Part shown: positions 26,365-37,530 of the stretch, piece after piece
Layout: each line of letters begins with the position of its first letter
How positions within the stretch are numbered: the first letter of the stretch is position 1
Assembly: GCA_002256145.1 (NCBI GenBank)
Contig: NKIP01000007.1
Span: 124,001-188,000, forward strand
Direction: 5' to 3'
From: Comamonadaceae bacterium PBBC1
GTDB taxonomy: Bacteria; Pseudomonadota; Gammaproteobacteria; Burkholderiales; Burkholderiaceae_C
DNA: 64,000 nt
Made by a program: the position numbers and the translations under genes
The notes under the pieces: generated by a model
Database searches by the model: none
What the model was told of the DNA's origin: nothing
What the model saw: the letters and a program-made list of their open reading frames with translations, nothing else

Positions 26365-27852
26365 TCAAGCAGCCAGCATGCGAACCACCGCATCGGCACA
26401 CAAAGCCATCAAAGCGCCCGGCACAATGCCCAGTACCAACACGAGCAAACCATTCAAGGACAGCACCACACGCACATCCAGATCGGCCGACACCGTGGCA
26501 GCGGTCAGCGGTTCATCGAAGTACATCACTTTGACAACACGCAAATAGTAAAAAGCGCCAACCAAGGACATCATGACAGCAAAGATGGCCAAGCCCATGT
26601 AAAAACCTTGCCCAGATGCGATCAATGATTGCAACACCGCCAATTTGGCATAAAAGCCAACCATGGGTGGAATGCCTGCCAAAGAGAAAAGGCAAATGGC
26701 CATGACACCTGCATACAGGGGATTGCGCTGGTTCAAACCGGCCAAATCTGTGATTTCTTCGCTCTCAAAGCCTTGGCGAGCCAACAGCATGATGATGCCA
26801 AAACTGGCCAGCGTGGTCAGCACATAGCCGATCATGTAGAACATAGCCGAGCTGTAAGCGTTGGCTGCCAAGGTGGTTTGACCATTGATCACACCGGCCA
26901 CAAAACCCAACAACACAAAACCCATTTGCGCAATGGTGGAATAAGCCAGCATGCGTTTGAGGTTGGTCTGAGCGATGGCCGCGAGGTTGCCAATCAGCAA
27001 GGAAGCAATGGCCAGCAAAGACAGCATTTGCTGCCAATCAAAAGCCAGGGGCAAAAGGCCTTCCACGAGCAAGCGGATCATGATGGCAAAGGCGGCTAAC
27101 TTGGGCGCTCCGCCGATCATCAAAGTCGCTGCGGTGGGCGCACCTTGGTAAACGTCAGGAATCCACATGTGAAATGGCACTGCACCGATCTTGAATGCCA
27201 AACCAGACACAATAAAGACCAATCCAAACACCAAGACTTGGTGATTGACCTGACCCGAAGCGATGGCCTTGAGAACGGCAGACAGTTCGAGACTGCCGGT
27301 GGCACCGTACAACATGGACATGCCGTAGAGCAAAAAGCCAGAGGCCATGGCACCCAGCACAAAGTACTTCATGGCCGCTTCGGTGGCTTGTGTGTGGTCT
27401 CGGCGAAGGGCGACCAAGGCGTAGCTTGACAGCGTCAACAGCTCCAGACCCAGATAAATCACGATGAAATTCTGGCCAGAGATCATGAAACTCATGCCCA
27501 GCAGTGCAAACAGACTCAGGCTGAACAATTCACCACCACGCAGCATGTCGCGATCGGCCGCATAGGGGCGCGAATAAACCAAAGTGACCATGACTGCGAT
27601 CGTGGCAAAGCAGCGCAGCCAATGACCCATCGAATCACTGACCACCAAGCGACCAAAGCCGTACAAGGTTTGGCCTGCATCGGCATACATGGCGTGCAGC
27701 AAGGCCACCCCACCCAATGACAACAAGGTCAAACCGTAAGTGGCGGTGCGCTTGGGGCTTTTCACAAAAAGGTCGACCAGCGCTATCACGCAGGCCATGA
27801 CCAGCAACACGATCTCCGGATAAACCGTCATCCAGCTGGAGTTGTCCATCAT
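26365..27852 (-). CDS. nuoN: NADH-quinone oxidoreductase subunit N
   Basis: An antiporter-like membrane subunit of respiratory complex I, 495 residues, about fourteen helices. The conserved proton-channel region is visible: Lys in KIGAVPFHMWIPDVYQGAP and in LKRMLAYSTIAQMGFVLLG, and Glu in the fifth helix area (IYLGLELLTLSSYAL). Last subunit gene of the operon. ATG 27852 and ATG 27849 are adjacent; the first is reported. It is followed within 20 bases by the DUF2818 gene. Confidence 0.95.
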   Translation of the reverse strand: MMDNSSWMTVYPEIVLLVMACVIALVDLFVKSPKRTATYGLTLLSLGGVALLHAMYADAGQTLYGFGRLVVSDSMGHWLRCFATIAVMVTLVYSRPYAADRDMLRGGELFSLSLFALLGMSFMISGQNFIVIYLGLELLTLSSYALVALRRDHTQATEAAMKYFVLGAMASGFLLYGMSMLYGATGSLELSAVLKAIASGQVNHQVLVFGLVFIVSGLAFKIGAVPFHMWIPDVYQGAPTAATLMIGGAPKLAAFAIMIRLLVEGLLPLAFDWQQMLSLLAIASLLIGNLAAIAQTNLKRMLAYSTIAQMGFVLLGFVAGVINGQTTLAANAYSSAMFYMIGYVLTTLASFGIIMLLARQGFESEEITDLAGLNQRNPLYAGVMAICLFSLAGIPPMVGFYAKLAVLQSLIASGQGFYMGLAIFAVMMSLVGAFYYLRVVKVMYFDEPLTAATVSADLDVRVVLSLNGLLVLVLGIVPGALMALCADAVVRMLAA

Positions 27853-27913
27853 CTGTGTTCTCTCAATTCTTCAAATCAGGCGTAAACATTCAATGTCCAA
27901 GGTGCCCACAAAC

Positions 27914-29389
27914 TCAAGGCAATTTGGACAAAGCCACATGCTTGAGCAAGTCGGCCACCGAGGTGTCCATCACGTCGGTAAAGGGTTTGGGGTAGACACC
28001 CATGTAAAGGACAGCAGCAGCCAACAAGGCCATCACCAGGAATTCACGCCCGTTGATGTCTGTGAGTTCCTTGACATCGTCATTGGCCACAGGACCCAGG
28101 TAAACACGCTTGTACATCCACAGGGTGTAGGCCGCGCCAAAGATCAGCGCAGAAGCCGCCAGCAAACCAATCCAGAAGTTGAATTTGACGGCCCCCAAAA
28201 TGACCATCCACTCGCCCACAAAACCGGCTGTACCTGGCAAGCCGCAGTTGGCCATGGCAAAGAACAGGGCAAAAGCAGCGAACTTGGGCATGGTGTTGAC
28301 CACCCCGCCGTAGCTGGCGATTTCACGCGAATGCACACGGTCGTACAACACACCAATCGACAAGAACATGGCCGCCGACACAAAACCGTGGGCAATCATT
28401 TGCACGATGCCGCCGGACACGCCCAGTGGATTGAAGATGAAAAAGCCCAGGGTCACAAAACCCATGTGCGCCACAGACGAATAAGCCACGATCTTTTTCA
28501 TGTCTTGCTGAACCATGGCCACCAGGCCCACATAGACCACCGCCACCAGCGACAAGACAATGATCAGCATGCCCCACTCTCGAGCGGCATCGGGGGCGAT
28601 GGGCATCGAAAAACGCAGGAAACCATAGGCACCCAACTTGAGCATGATGGCCGCCAGCACAGCGGAACCACCTGTTGGCGCTTCAACGTGCACGTCGGGC
28701 AGCCAAGTGTGCACTGGCCACATGGGCACCTTGACGGCAAAAGCCGAGAAGAAGGCAAAGAACAGCAAAGTCTGCACCGAACCTGACAAAGGCAGTTTGT
28801 GCCAGGTCAGGATGTCAAAGCTGCCACCCGAAGCCACGTACAAATAAATCAAGGCAATCAGCATCAGCAAGGAGCCGAGCAAGGTGTACAAAAAGAATTT
28901 GAAAGCCGCGTAGATTTTGTTCGGGCCGCCCCAAATGCCGATGATCAGGTACATCGGGATCAGCGTGGCTTCAAAGAAGACGTAGAACAAAATGCCGTCC
29001 AATGCACTGAACACGCCAATCATGAGACCCGAGAGGATCAGAAAAGCGGCCATGTACTGGTTGACCTTGCGGGTGATGACTTCCCAGCCTGCAATCACCA
29101 CGATCACGTTGATGAAAGCGGTCAAGAGCACCAGCCACAGCGAAATGCCGTCCACGCCCAGGTGGTAATGCACATTGAAACGCTCGATCCACGAGGCTTT
29201 TTCAACAAACTGCATGGCCGATGAGCCGAGCTGAAAGCCCGAATACAGCGGCAATGTGACCAAGAAACTGGCGATCGATCCGACCAGTGCCAACCAGCGC
29301 ACGGCGCGGGCTTGGCTGTCACGACCGAAGGCCAGCAAGACGATGCCAAAAGCAATTGGCATCCAGATGGCAAGGCTTAACAATCCCAT
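27914..29389 (-). CDS. nuoM: NADH-quinone oxidoreductase subunit M
   Basis: The middle antiporter-like proton-pumping subunit, 491 residues. Diagnostic stretches are YVFFEATLIPMYLIIGIWGG with the conserved Glu, VKVPMWPVHTWLPDVHVEAP with the conserved Lys, and DMKKIVAYSSVAHMGFVTLG. ATG 29389 gives GLLSLAIWMPIAFGI, a normal NuoM start. The gap to nuoL is 22 bases and to nuoN 61 bases. Confidence 0.95.
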   Translation of the reverse strand: MGLLSLAIWMPIAFGIVLLAFGRDSQARAVRWLALVGSIASFLVTLPLYSGFQLGSSAMQFVEKASWIERFNVHYHLGVDGISLWLVLLTAFINVIVVIAGWEVITRKVNQYMAAFLILSGLMIGVFSALDGILFYVFFEATLIPMYLIIGIWGGPNKIYAAFKFFLYTLLGSLLMLIALIYLYVASGGSFDILTWHKLPLSGSVQTLLFFAFFSAFAVKVPMWPVHTWLPDVHVEAPTGGSAVLAAIMLKLGAYGFLRFSMPIAPDAAREWGMLIIVLSLVAVVYVGLVAMVQQDMKKIVAYSSVAHMGFVTLGFFIFNPLGVSGGIVQMIAHGFVSAAMFLSIGVLYDRVHSREIASYGGVVNTMPKFAAFALFFAMANCGLPGTAGFVGEWMVILGAVKFNFWIGLLAASALIFGAAYTLWMYKRVYLGPVANDDVKELTDINGREFLVMALLAAAVLYMGVYPKPFTDVMDTSVADLLKHVALSKLP

Positions 29390-29411
29390 TTTTATCTTGT
29401 CCTCAAAACCG

Positions 29412-31445
29412 TTAAGCGAGCCAGACGAAATACGTCATCAGCACGAACACACCCAAAATCATGACCAGGGCGTAGTGGTACAGGAAACCGGACTGGAACC
29501 AGCGCACCACACCAGACACCCAACCCACGACTTTCCAGGAACCGTTAACGAAGAAGCCGTCAATGATGGCCCGGTCGCCGACTTTCCACAGACCCAGGCC
29601 CAAGCCGCGAGCTCCCTTGGCCAGGATGTTTTCGTTGATCCAGTCCATGAAGTACTTGTTCTCCAGAACCACGATCACAGGACGCAGAGCACGGGCAAAG
29701 AAAGCGGGGACCTTGGGGTTGACCAGGTACATGTACCAAGCCGTGACCACACCGGCCAAAGCCAGCCAGAATGGTGCCGTGCTCAGTCCATGCAGCGCCA
29801 TGGCCACAGGACCGTGGAACAGCTCACCGAGTTGCTTCATGGCGGGGTGTTTGACCGCGTCAATGAAGATCACGTCTTTGAAGAAGTCGCCATACAGCAT
29901 GGGCTGGATGGTCATGAAACCGATCACCACCGAAGGAATGGCCAGCAAGACCAGCGGCACTGTGACCACCCATGGCGATTCGTGGGGTTTGTCATGGCCA
30001 TGGTCATCGTGTCCGTGGTGGTCATCGTGGCCATGGTGCGCATCAGGATTCTGGTCGTAACGCTCTTTTCCATGGAAGACCAGGAAATACATGCGGAAAG
30101 AATAGAAGGCCGTGACAAACACGCCTGCCAAAACTGCGAAGTTGGCAAAGCCGGCGGCAGGCAAGGTACTCAAGTGCACGGCTTCGATGATGCTGTCCTT
30201 GGAGTAAAAACCCGAGAACAGGGGCGTGCCGATCAAGGCCAGCGAACCCAGCAGCGACGTGATCCAGGTGATGGGCATGTACTTGCGAACGCCACCCATC
30301 CAGCGGATGTCCTGGTTGTGGTGCATGCCCATGATGACCGAGCCAGCACCCAAGAACAACAGCGCCTTGAAGAATGCGTGGGTCATCAGGTGGAACACCG
30401 CCACCGAGTAAGCTGATGCGCCCAAAGCCACTGTCATGTAGCCGAGCTGTGACAAGGTGGAATAAGCCACCACACGCTTGATGTCGTTTTGGATGATGCC
30501 CAAAAAGCCCATGAACAAGGCCGTGATCGAGCCGATCACCATGATGAAGTTGAGGGCCGCATCGGACAACTCAAACAGCGGCGACATGCGGGCCACCATG
30601 AAGATACCCGCTGTGACCATGGTCGCGGCGTGGATCAGGGCAGAGATGGGCGTGGGACCTTCCATGGAGTCAGGCAACCACACATGCAGCGGGAACTGGG
30701 CCGACTTGCCCATGGCACCAATGAACAAGCAAATGCAAATCACGGTGATCAGCATGGCGTCCATGCCAAAGATGTACCAAGGGAAATCAATGGCTGCCAA
30801 CTCGTTGGCCTTGGCAAACAACTCGGTGTAGTTGAGCGTGCCGGTGTAAGCGGCGATCAGACCAATACCGAGGATGAAACCGAAGTCACCCACACGGTTG
30901 ACCAAAAAGGCCTTCATGTTGGCAAAGATGGCGGTCGGCTTGTTGTACCAAAAGCCGATCAGCAAGTACGACACCAAACCCACTGCTTCCCAGCCGAAGA
31001 ACAACTGCAGCAAGTTGTTGCTCATCACCAACATCAACATGGAGAAGGTGAACAGAGAGATGTAGGCGAAGAAGCGGTTGTAGCCTTCGTCTTCTTCCAT
31101 GTAGCCAATGGTGTAGATGTGCACCATCAGCGACACGAAGGTCACCACACACATCATCATGGCGGTGATGCCATCGATCAAGAAGCCGACTTCCATCTTC
31201 AAGCCACCCACCACCATCCAGGTGTAGAGGGTTTCGTTGAAACGGGCGCCGTCGATGACGCTCTTGAGCGTCATGGCAGAGAGGATAAAAGCCACCAGCA
31301 CACCCAGAATGGTCAGGGTATGAGACAGGCGACGGCCAATCCAGTTGCCACCGAATTGGGTGCCCAACACACCGGCCAGTACCGAGCCCACCAAGGGCGC
31401 GAGGGGAACTGCCAGCAGCGTGCTGGCGTTGAGGGTTTGACTCAT
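29412..31445 (-). CDS. nuoL: NADH-quinone oxidoreductase subunit L
   Basis: The distal proton-pumping subunit with the long lateral helix, 677 residues. Conserved features include FFGWEAVGLVSYLLIGFW with the key Glu, KSAQFPLHVWLPDSMEGPTP with the key Lys, and NDIKRVVAYSTLSQLGYM. Between the core and C-terminal helices, residues about 467-488 form a loop very rich in His and Asp (HHGHDDHHGHDDHGHD), which is not part of the conserved core. ATG 31445 gives the usual N-terminus; the frame is open upstream over nuoK. Seven bases separate it from nuoK. Confidence 0.95.
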   Translation of the reverse strand: MSQTLNASTLLAVPLAPLVGSVLAGVLGTQFGGNWIGRRLSHTLTILGVLVAFILSAMTLKSVIDGARFNETLYTWMVVGGLKMEVGFLIDGITAMMMCVVTFVSLMVHIYTIGYMEEDEGYNRFFAYISLFTFSMLMLVMSNNLLQLFFGWEAVGLVSYLLIGFWYNKPTAIFANMKAFLVNRVGDFGFILGIGLIAAYTGTLNYTELFAKANELAAIDFPWYIFGMDAMLITVICICLFIGAMGKSAQFPLHVWLPDSMEGPTPISALIHAATMVTAGIFMVARMSPLFELSDAALNFIMVIGSITALFMGFLGIIQNDIKRVVAYSTLSQLGYMTVALGASAYSVAVFHLMTHAFFKALLFLGAGSVIMGMHHNQDIRWMGGVRKYMPITWITSLLGSLALIGTPLFSGFYSKDSIIEAVHLSTLPAAGFANFAVLAGVFVTAFYSFRMYFLVFHGKERYDQNPDAHHGHDDHHGHDDHGHDKPHESPWVVTVPLVLLAIPSVVIGFMTIQPMLYGDFFKDVIFIDAVKHPAMKQLGELFHGPVAMALHGLSTAPFWLALAGVVTAWYMYLVNPKVPAFFARALRPVIVVLENKYFMDWINENILAKGARGLGLGLWKVGDRAIIDGFFVNGSWKVVGWVSGVVRWFQSGFLYHYALVMILGVFVLMTYFVWLA

Positions 31446-31452
31446 ATTCTTG

Positions 31453-31764
31453 TTAACCCTTGAGCGAATTGAGTTCGTCCACGTTGATGTTGTTCTGATT
31501 GCGGAACAACAACACGAGGATCGCCAAGCCAATGGCCGACTCGGCGGCGGCCACCGTCAGGATGAAAAACACAAACACTTGGCCGTGCATGTCACCCAGG
31601 TAATGAGAGAACGCCACAAAGTTCATGTTCACGGCCAGCAGCATCAGCTCGATGGCCATGAGCAAAACGATCAGGTTCTTTCGGTTCAGAAAGATGCCGA
31701 TCACCGCCAATGCAAACAGCATGGCGCCAAGCGACAGGTAATGTCCCAGGGTCAGTGTCATCAT
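31453..31764 (-). CDS. nuoK: NADH-quinone oxidoreductase subunit K
   Basis: A 103-residue, three-helix membrane subunit near the quinone end of the proton-conducting arm. The conserved Glu residues are in [19 protein letters not shown] and [18 protein letters not shown] 31764 overlaps the nuoJ stop as ATGA, so translational coupling is likely; ATG 31761 is the alternative. The C-terminus ends in VDELNSLKG, as in other betaproteobacterial NuoK proteins. Confidence 0.95.
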   Translation of the reverse strand: MMTLTLGHYLSLGAMLFALAVIGIFLNRKNLIVLLMAIELMLLAVNMNFVAFSHYLGDMHGQVFVFFILTVAAAESAIGLAILVLLFRNQNNINVDELNSLKG

Positions 31765-32411
31765 TTTTTCACCTCATTAGAGGCTGCATCTGTTTCAGCA
31801 ACACGGTCAGGTGCCGCTTGTGTCGGAGCCATCTTGACCACCTGCATGCGGTCAGCCGCACGCACTCGAACTTGGATGGAGGGATCTATCGCCTTGCTGT
31901 CCTTGCGCTCACGCAGCGTAAGTGCAATGGCCGCGATCATGGCCACCAACAAGATGGCCGCAGCAATCTGGATCGGCATCAGGTATTCGGTGTACAGCAA
32001 AATGCCCAAGGCCTTGGCGTTGTCGACCTGCACCGCACCGGCGGCCATGGCTGGCGCTTCGGACATGCGAAAACCGGACAACAACACGGCGGCCATTTCC
32101 AGGGCCACGATGGCCCCCAAGGTCGCAGCCAGTGGAAAGTTTTTCCAAAAGCCCTTGCGCACGGTATCGATGCCAATGTCCAGCATCATCACCACGAACA
32201 AGAAAAGCACCATCACGGCACCCAGGTACACCAGCACCAGCAAGATGGCCAGGAATTCGGCGTTGAGCAAGAACCACACGGCTGAAGCTTGCGAGAAAGC
32301 CAGCATGAGGTACAGCACCGCGTGCACAGGGTTGCGTGCGGTGACCACCCGGAAGGCTGCAAACAGCAGCACCACCGAGAAGAGGTAGAAGAAACCGGTC
32401 TTGACGTCCAT
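31761..32411 (-). CDS. nuoJ: NADH-quinone oxidoreductase subunit J
   Basis: A 216-residue membrane subunit with five helices. The third-helix motif linked to the conformational switch of complex I is seen around [21 protein letters not shown] polar C-terminal tail of about 45 residues extends past the last helix. The stop overlaps the nuoK start; a 37-base gap separates it from nuoI. Confidence 0.94.
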   Translation of the reverse strand: MDVKTGFFYLFSVVLLFAAFRVVTARNPVHAVLYLMLAFSQASAVWFLLNAEFLAILLVLVYLGAVMVLFLFVVMMLDIGIDTVRKGFWKNFPLAATLGAIVALEMAAVLLSGFRMSEAPAMAAGAVQVDNAKALGILLYTEYLMPIQIAAAILLVAMIAAIALTLRERKDSKAIDPSIQVRVRAADRMQVVKMAPTQAAPDRVAETDAASNEVKK

Positions 32412-32448
32412 AGGTCTGTCTTTTTAAGTGTTCAGGACTGGGCGGCGT

Positions 32449-32958
32449 TCAACGGTAAGGAGCGTCAGCGGCCTTGGCGGCAGCGATCTCTTTTTCGTAA
32501 CGGTCGCCCACGGCCAGCAACATGTCCTTGGTGAAGTACAGGTCACCGCGTTTTTCGCCGTGGTATTCAAAAATGTGCGTCTCGACGATCGAATCCACCG
32601 GGCAGCTTTCTTCACAAAAACCGCAGAAGATGCACTTGGTCAAGTCAATGTCATAACGCGTGGTGCGGCGCGAACCGTCTTCGCGCTGGCCGGCTTCGAT
32701 GGTGATGGCCATCGCGGGGCACACGGCTTCGCACAGCTTGCAGGCGATGCAGCGCTCTTCGCCGTTGTCATAACGGCGCAGCGCGTGCAGGCCGCGAAAA
32801 CGCGGCGACAGCGGGGTTTTTTCTTCCGGGAACTGCACTGTCACCTTGCGGGCGAAAGCGTAGCGACCGGTCAGGGCCATGCCCTTGAACAACTCCACGA
32901 GCATGAAGCTCTTGAGGAAGTCCTTGATCGAGAAAGAGGAAGCAGTCATTGTGGTCAT
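32449..32958 (-). CDS. nuoI: NADH-quinone oxidoreductase subunit I
   Basis: The ferredoxin-like subunit carrying clusters N6a and N6b in the peripheral arm. Two 4Fe-4S motifs are intact: [16 protein letters not shown] and [16 protein letters not shown]. Between them lies the expected DIDLTK. Length is 169 residues with ATG 32958; ATG 32949 is also possible. It precedes nuoJ by 37 bases and follows nuoH by 12. Confidence 0.95.
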   Translation of the reverse strand: MTTMTASSFSIKDFLKSFMLVELFKGMALTGRYAFARKVTVQFPEEKTPLSPRFRGLHALRRYDNGEERCIACKLCEAVCPAMAITIEAGQREDGSRRTTRYDIDLTKCIFCGFCEESCPVDSIVETHIFEYHGEKRGDLYFTKDMLLAVGDRYEKEIAAAKAADAPYR

Positions 32959-32970
32959 GTGGTGCGCCGC

Positions 32971-34053
32971 TTATTTCCAGATGTTCCATGGTGAGTGGAG
33001 CCATACGCCCACCACCAGCAGCCACACCAGGGTGACCGGAATGAAAATCTTCCAACCCAAACGCATGATCTGGTCGTAGCGGAAGCGCGGGAAGGTGGCG
33101 CGAATCCAGATGAACATGGACACAACCAGGAAGGTCTTGAGACCCAGCCAGATCCAGCCTGGAATGGCGTTGAACAAGGCGCTGTCGATGGGCGACAACC
33201 AGCCGCCCAAGAACATGATCACGGCCAAAATGGACACCAACCACATGCTGGCGTATTCGGCCAGGAAGAAGATGGCAAAACCCATGCCCGAATATTCGAC
33301 CATGTGACCGGCCACGATTTCGGCTTCGCCTTCGACCACATCAAAGGGATGACGGTTGGTTTCGGCCACACCCGAGATCAGGTAAACCAAGAATATGGGC
33401 AGCAGAGGCAACCAGTTCCAGGACAGGAAACCCAAACCCATGTGCGCCATTTGACCCTGGCCTTGCGCCAACACAATGGCGGTCAAGTTCATGCTGCCCG
33501 AGACCATCAAGACCACCAAGAAGCAAAAGCCCATGGCGATTTCATAGCTGACCATCTGGGCCGATGCACGCAGTGCACCCAAAAAGGCGTACTTGGAGTT
33601 GGAGGCCCAACCCGCGATGATCACGCCATACACCTCGATGGAGGTGATCGCCATCACCAGCATCAAACCGGCGTTGATGTTGGTGAGTGCCACTTCGGGT
33701 CCAAAAGGAATCACGACCCAAGCGGCCAAAGCCGGCATGATGGCCATGATCGGACCCAAGCGGAACAATCCCAAGCTCGCAGCACTCGGATTGATCAGTT
33801 CTTTGGTCAACAACTTGAGGGCATCGGCAATGGGTTGCAGCAAACCAAAAGGACCCACGCGGTTGGGACCGTGGCGCACTTGCATGAAGCCCAAAAGCTT
33901 GCGCTCCCAGAGCGTCAGGTAAGCCACAGCGCCCATCAAAGGCGCAAGAATGGCCACAATCTTCAGCAAAATCCACAGCACTGGCCAAACCAAAGTGGCC
34001 CACCAGCTGGCAGCGATCAAATTCAGACCGCCGTTGTACAGCGCGTCAATCAT
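32971..34053 (-). CDS. nuoH: NADH-quinone oxidoreductase subunit H
   Basis: The 360-residue membrane subunit that joins the two arms and forms most of the quinone chamber. Typical segments are [23 protein letters not shown], split by the conserved Glu-Arg, then DALKLLTKE and [20 protein letters not shown], the acidic loop of the E-channel. Eight hydrophobic segments are visible. ATG 34053 overlaps the nuoG stop as ATGA. Confidence 0.95.
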   Translation of the reverse strand: MIDALYNGGLNLIAASWWATLVWPVLWILLKIVAILAPLMGAVAYLTLWERKLLGFMQVRHGPNRVGPFGLLQPIADALKLLTKELINPSAASLGLFRLGPIMAIMPALAAWVVIPFGPEVALTNINAGLMLVMAITSIEVYGVIIAGWASNSKYAFLGALRASAQMVSYEIAMGFCFLVVLMVSGSMNLTAIVLAQGQGQMAHMGLGFLSWNWLPLLPIFLVYLISGVAETNRHPFDVVEGEAEIVAGHMVEYSGMGFAIFFLAEYASMWLVSILAVIMFLGGWLSPIDSALFNAIPGWIWLGLKTFLVVSMFIWIRATFPRFRYDQIMRLGWKIFIPVTLVWLLVVGVWLHSPWNIWK

Positions 34054-36161
34054 GGGGTGACCTCCAAGCGTGCGTCTGCGGTCAGCTGCAAAGACGGCGC
34101 ACGGCGCACGATGCCGTCGAGCTGGTAAATGGAAGCAATCGCTGGCGCGGCTGTGGTGGTCCCGCTCAGGTTGATCGCGGACCGTGTGGCGTTCGATGCC
34201 GCCAGCGGCTGGGCCGTGGCGCGGGCCAGTACATCTTGTGAGGTCTCAAAAGACACGCCCGGAATGTCCAGCAGATTGGCCAGTACGCGCAGCACTTTCC
34301 AGGCGGGGCGTGTTTCGGCCAAAGGCTTGACCACGGCGTGGAAGCTTTGCAAGCGGCCTTCGGCATTGACAAAGCTGCCCGAGGTTTCGGTGAACGGGGC
34401 AATGGGCAAGAGCACGTCGCTGAAAGCCATGTTGGCCTTGAAGGGACTGAGCGTGACAACCATCTCGGCCTGGCCCAGGGCCTTGGCCGCTGCTGCACCT
34501 GCTGCGCTGTCGAACTCGGGCTCGGTGTTGAGCAAGAGCGCTGCTTTGAGGCCACCGGCCAGCATTTGGCCGGCGTGCTTGCCACCGGTTTGCGGCTGGG
34601 CACCCACCCACTGCGCACCCAAGGTGTTGGCCGCTTCGGTCAGGTAACCCACACTGGCACCGGTTTGTGCGCCAATCCAGTTGGCCAAAGCCAACAGCGT
34701 CGAGGCATTGCCATGGTGCGCAGCAGCGTTGCCCAACAACAGGGCTTTGCGCTCGCCACCCAACAGGGACTTGGCCATGGCTTGGGCCGAGGCAGAAGCC
34801 GTACCCGTGCAAGGCGCTTCCACGCCTTTTTCAGCGGCAATGGCCACGGCCAGATCGGCCAGGGTTTGGGCCCAAGCAAAAGCTTCGGTCACGGCCGCGT
34901 TGGTCACGGGCATGGCCCAGGCGTCAGCGTGGCTGAATGCCGCAGGGTCTGTGATCACGTTCAGCTGAGCGCCATGGCGCACCGCGTGGCGCACGCGCAG
35001 GGCAAACAGCGGGTGGTCCTTGCGCAGGTTAGAGCCCACGACCAAAACGCGCTGCAGTGTGCTCAACGAAGCAATCGATGTGCCCAAAGTGCGCACGCCT
35101 TCGGCTGCGGCAAACTCGCCGTTGCGCAGGCGGTGGTCAATGTTGTCCGAACCCAAGCCGCGCACCAAAGCACCTGCCAAGTACAACTCTTCGACGGTGC
35201 TGTGTGGGCTGACCAATGCGCCAATGCTGTTGGCACCGTGGTCACGCTGGATGTTGCGCAGGCCATTGGCCACGTATTCGAGAGCAGTTTGCCAGTCAAC
35301 TTCTTTCCATTCGCCGCCCTGCTTGAGCATGGGGCGTGTCAAGCGGTCGGAGCCGTTGAGGGCTTCGTACGAGAAGCGCTCACGGTCTGCAATCCAGCAC
35401 TCGTTGACGTCTTCGTTCTCCAAGGGCACGACGCGCATGACCTGGTTGTTCTTGACCTGCACGATCAGGTTGGCACCGGATGAGTCGTGCGCTGCAATCG
35501 ACTTGCGGCGCGACAGCTCCCAGGAGCGGGCGTGGTAGCGGAATGGCTTGCTGGTCAAGGCACCCACGGGGCAAATGTCGATCATGTTGCCCGACAACTC
35601 GGAGTCGATCGTCTGGCCCAAGAAGGTTTCGATTTCGGCATGCTCACCGCGGTGGGACATGCCCAACTCCATGGCACCGGCCACTTCTTGGCCGAAGCGC
35701 ACGCAGCGTGTGCAGTGGATGCATCTGCTCATCTCTTCCATCGAAATCAGCGGTCCGACTTCCTTGTGGAAGACCACACGCTTTTCTTCTTCGTAGCGCG
35801 ATTTTGTGCCGCCGTATCCCACAGCCAAATCTTGCAACTGGCATTCGCCCCCTTGATCACAAATAGGGCAATCGAGCGGGTGGTTGATCAGCAGGAATTC
35901 CATGACCGACTTTTGGGCAGCAATGGCTTTTTCGCTCTTGGTGCGCACGATCATGCCTTGTGTCACAGGTGTGGCACACGCTGGCATCGGTTTGGGGGCC
36001 TTTTCGACCTCCACCAAGCACATGCGGCAGTTGGCCGCGATGGAAAGTTTCTTGTGGTAACAGAAATGAGGAATGTAGGTGCCTGCTTTTTCAGCGGCAT
36101 GCATCACCATGCTGCCCGCGGCAACTTCCACTTTCTGACCGTCGAGTTCTATTTCAACCAT
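34050..36161 (-). CDS. nuoG: NADH-quinone oxidoreductase subunit G
   Basis: The large iron-sulfur subunit, 703 residues. The N-terminal 2Fe-2S site uses Cys34, 45, 48 and 62 ([21 protein letters not shown]). [18 protein letters not shown] supplies N5, and [16 protein letters not shown] with [10 protein letters not shown] supplies N4. The extra N7 cluster Cys seen in E. coli NuoG are absent here: that region reads [17 protein letters not shown]. The C-terminal half is the molybdopterin-oxidoreductase-like domain without cofactor. It overlaps nuoF by eight bases and nuoH by four. Confidence 0.95.
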   Translation of the reverse strand: MVEIELDGQKVEVAAGSMVMHAAEKAGTYIPHFCYHKKLSIAANCRMCLVEVEKAPKPMPACATPVTQGMIVRTKSEKAIAAQKSVMEFLLINHPLDCPICDQGGECQLQDLAVGYGGTKSRYEEEKRVVFHKEVGPLISMEEMSRCIHCTRCVRFGQEVAGAMELGMSHRGEHAEIETFLGQTIDSELSGNMIDICPVGALTSKPFRYHARSWELSRRKSIAAHDSSGANLIVQVKNNQVMRVVPLENEDVNECWIADRERFSYEALNGSDRLTRPMLKQGGEWKEVDWQTALEYVANGLRNIQRDHGANSIGALVSPHSTVEELYLAGALVRGLGSDNIDHRLRNGEFAAAEGVRTLGTSIASLSTLQRVLVVGSNLRKDHPLFALRVRHAVRHGAQLNVITDPAAFSHADAWAMPVTNAAVTEAFAWAQTLADLAVAIAAEKGVEAPCTGTASASAQAMAKSLLGGERKALLLGNAAAHHGNASTLLALANWIGAQTGASVGYLTEAANTLGAQWVGAQPQTGGKHAGQMLAGGLKAALLLNTEPEFDSAAGAAAAKALGQAEMVVTLSPFKANMAFSDVLLPIAPFTETSGSFVNAEGRLQSFHAVVKPLAETRPAWKVLRVLANLLDIPGVSFETSQDVLARATAQPLAASNATRSAINLSGTTTAAPAIASIYQLDGIVRRAPSLQLTADARLEVTP

Positions 36162-37530
36162 GGGTCTTCACCGATGTTGCATCGGCACCGACCATGGAGG
36201 TCTTGTGCTCGATGAGGTGTACAAATTCGTGACGGAAATGCTTGAGCATGCCGCGCACCGGCATGGCCGCAGCGTCGCCCAAGGCGCAAATCGTTCGGCC
36301 CATGATGTTGCCGGCCACGCTGTCGAGCATGTCGATGTCGCTGGCACGGCCCTGGCCGTGCTCAATGCGGTCGACCATGCGCCAGAGCCAGCCTGTGCCT
36401 TCACGGCAAGGCGTGCATTGGCCGCATGACTCGTGAGAATAAAAGTAAGACAAACGCGCCAAGGCCTTGACCATGCAACGCGTCTCGTCCATGACGATCA
36501 CCGCACCGGAACCCAACATCGAACCGCCTTCTTTGGCGATGCTGTCGTAGTCCATGGTGAGCTTCATCATCAACTCGGCCGGAATCACGGGCGATGAAGA
36601 GCCGCCGGGAATCACGGCTTTGAGCTTGAGACCGCCACGCACGCCACCGGCCAACTCAAGCAGCTTGGCAAACGGCGTACCCATGGGCACTTCGTAGTTG
36701 CCGGGGCGCTCCACGTCACCGCTGACCGAGAAGATCTTGGTGCCGCCGTTGTTGGGCTTGCCGCACTCCAGATAGGCCTGGCCACCGTTGCGGATGATCC
36801 AAGGCACCGCCGCGAAGGTCTCGGTGTTGTTGATGGTGGTGGGCTTGCCGTACAAACCGAAGCTGGCCGGAAACGGTGGCTTGAAACGTGGCTGGCCTTT
36901 TTTGCCTTCCAGCGATTCGAGCAAAGCAGTTTCTTCGCCGCAGATGTAAGCCCCAAAACCGTGCGAGGCATGCAGCTGAAAGCTGAAGCTGCTGCCCAGG
37001 ATGTTGTCCCCCAAGTAGCCTGCAGCGCGGGCTTCTTCGAGGGCTGCTTCAAAGCGCTCGTAGGTGTGAAAAATTTCGCCGTGGATGTAGTTGTAACCCA
37101 CGCTGATGCCCATGGCATAAGCCGCGATGATCATGCCTTCGATCACCGTGTGCGGGTTGTACTCCATGATGTCACGGTCTTTGCAAGTACCTGGCTCGCC
37201 TTCGTCCGAATTGCACACCAAATACTTTTGACCGGGGAACTGGCGGGGCATGAAGCTCCACTTCAGACCCGTGGGGAAGCCCGCACCGCCACGACCGCGC
37301 AGGCCGGACTCTTTGACGGTGGCGATCACTTGGTCTTGCGTGAGGCCTTCGCTGCCATCTTTGCCCAAAATCTTGCGCAAAGCCGCGTAGCCTCCACGTG
37401 CTTCGTAGTCTTTGATGCCCCAGTTTTGACCATTCAGACCCGCATAAATTTGCGGGTTGATGTGGCGGTCATGGAAGCAAGTTTCAACGCCAGTTGCCTG
37501 GAATTGATTGAGAATTTGTTCGACGTTCAT
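36154..37530 (-). CDS. nuoF: NADH-quinone oxidoreductase subunit F
   Basis: The NADH- and FMN-binding subunit, 458 residues, where electrons enter complex I. The NADH/FMN glycine-rich stretch is [19 protein letters not shown], followed by [17 protein letters not shown] and [17 protein letters not shown]. The N3 cluster site is [15 protein letters not shown] with the fourth Cys in [14 protein letters not shown] 37530 shares a base with the nuoE stop. Confidence 0.96.
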   Translation of the reverse strand: MNVEQILNQFQATGVETCFHDRHINPQIYAGLNGQNWGIKDYEARGGYAALRKILGKDGSEGLTQDQVIATVKESGLRGRGGAGFPTGLKWSFMPRQFPGQKYLVCNSDEGEPGTCKDRDIMEYNPHTVIEGMIIAAYAMGISVGYNYIHGEIFHTYERFEAALEEARAAGYLGDNILGSSFSFQLHASHGFGAYICGEETALLESLEGKKGQPRFKPPFPASFGLYGKPTTINNTETFAAVPWIIRNGGQAYLECGKPNNGGTKIFSVSGDVERPGNYEVPMGTPFAKLLELAGGVRGGLKLKAVIPGGSSSPVIPAELMMKLTMDYDSIAKEGGSMLGSGAVIVMDETRCMVKALARLSYFYSHESCGQCTPCREGTGWLWRMVDRIEHGQGRASDIDMLDSVAGNIMGRTICALGDAAAMPVRGMLKHFRHEFVHLIEHKTSMVGADATSVKTHG

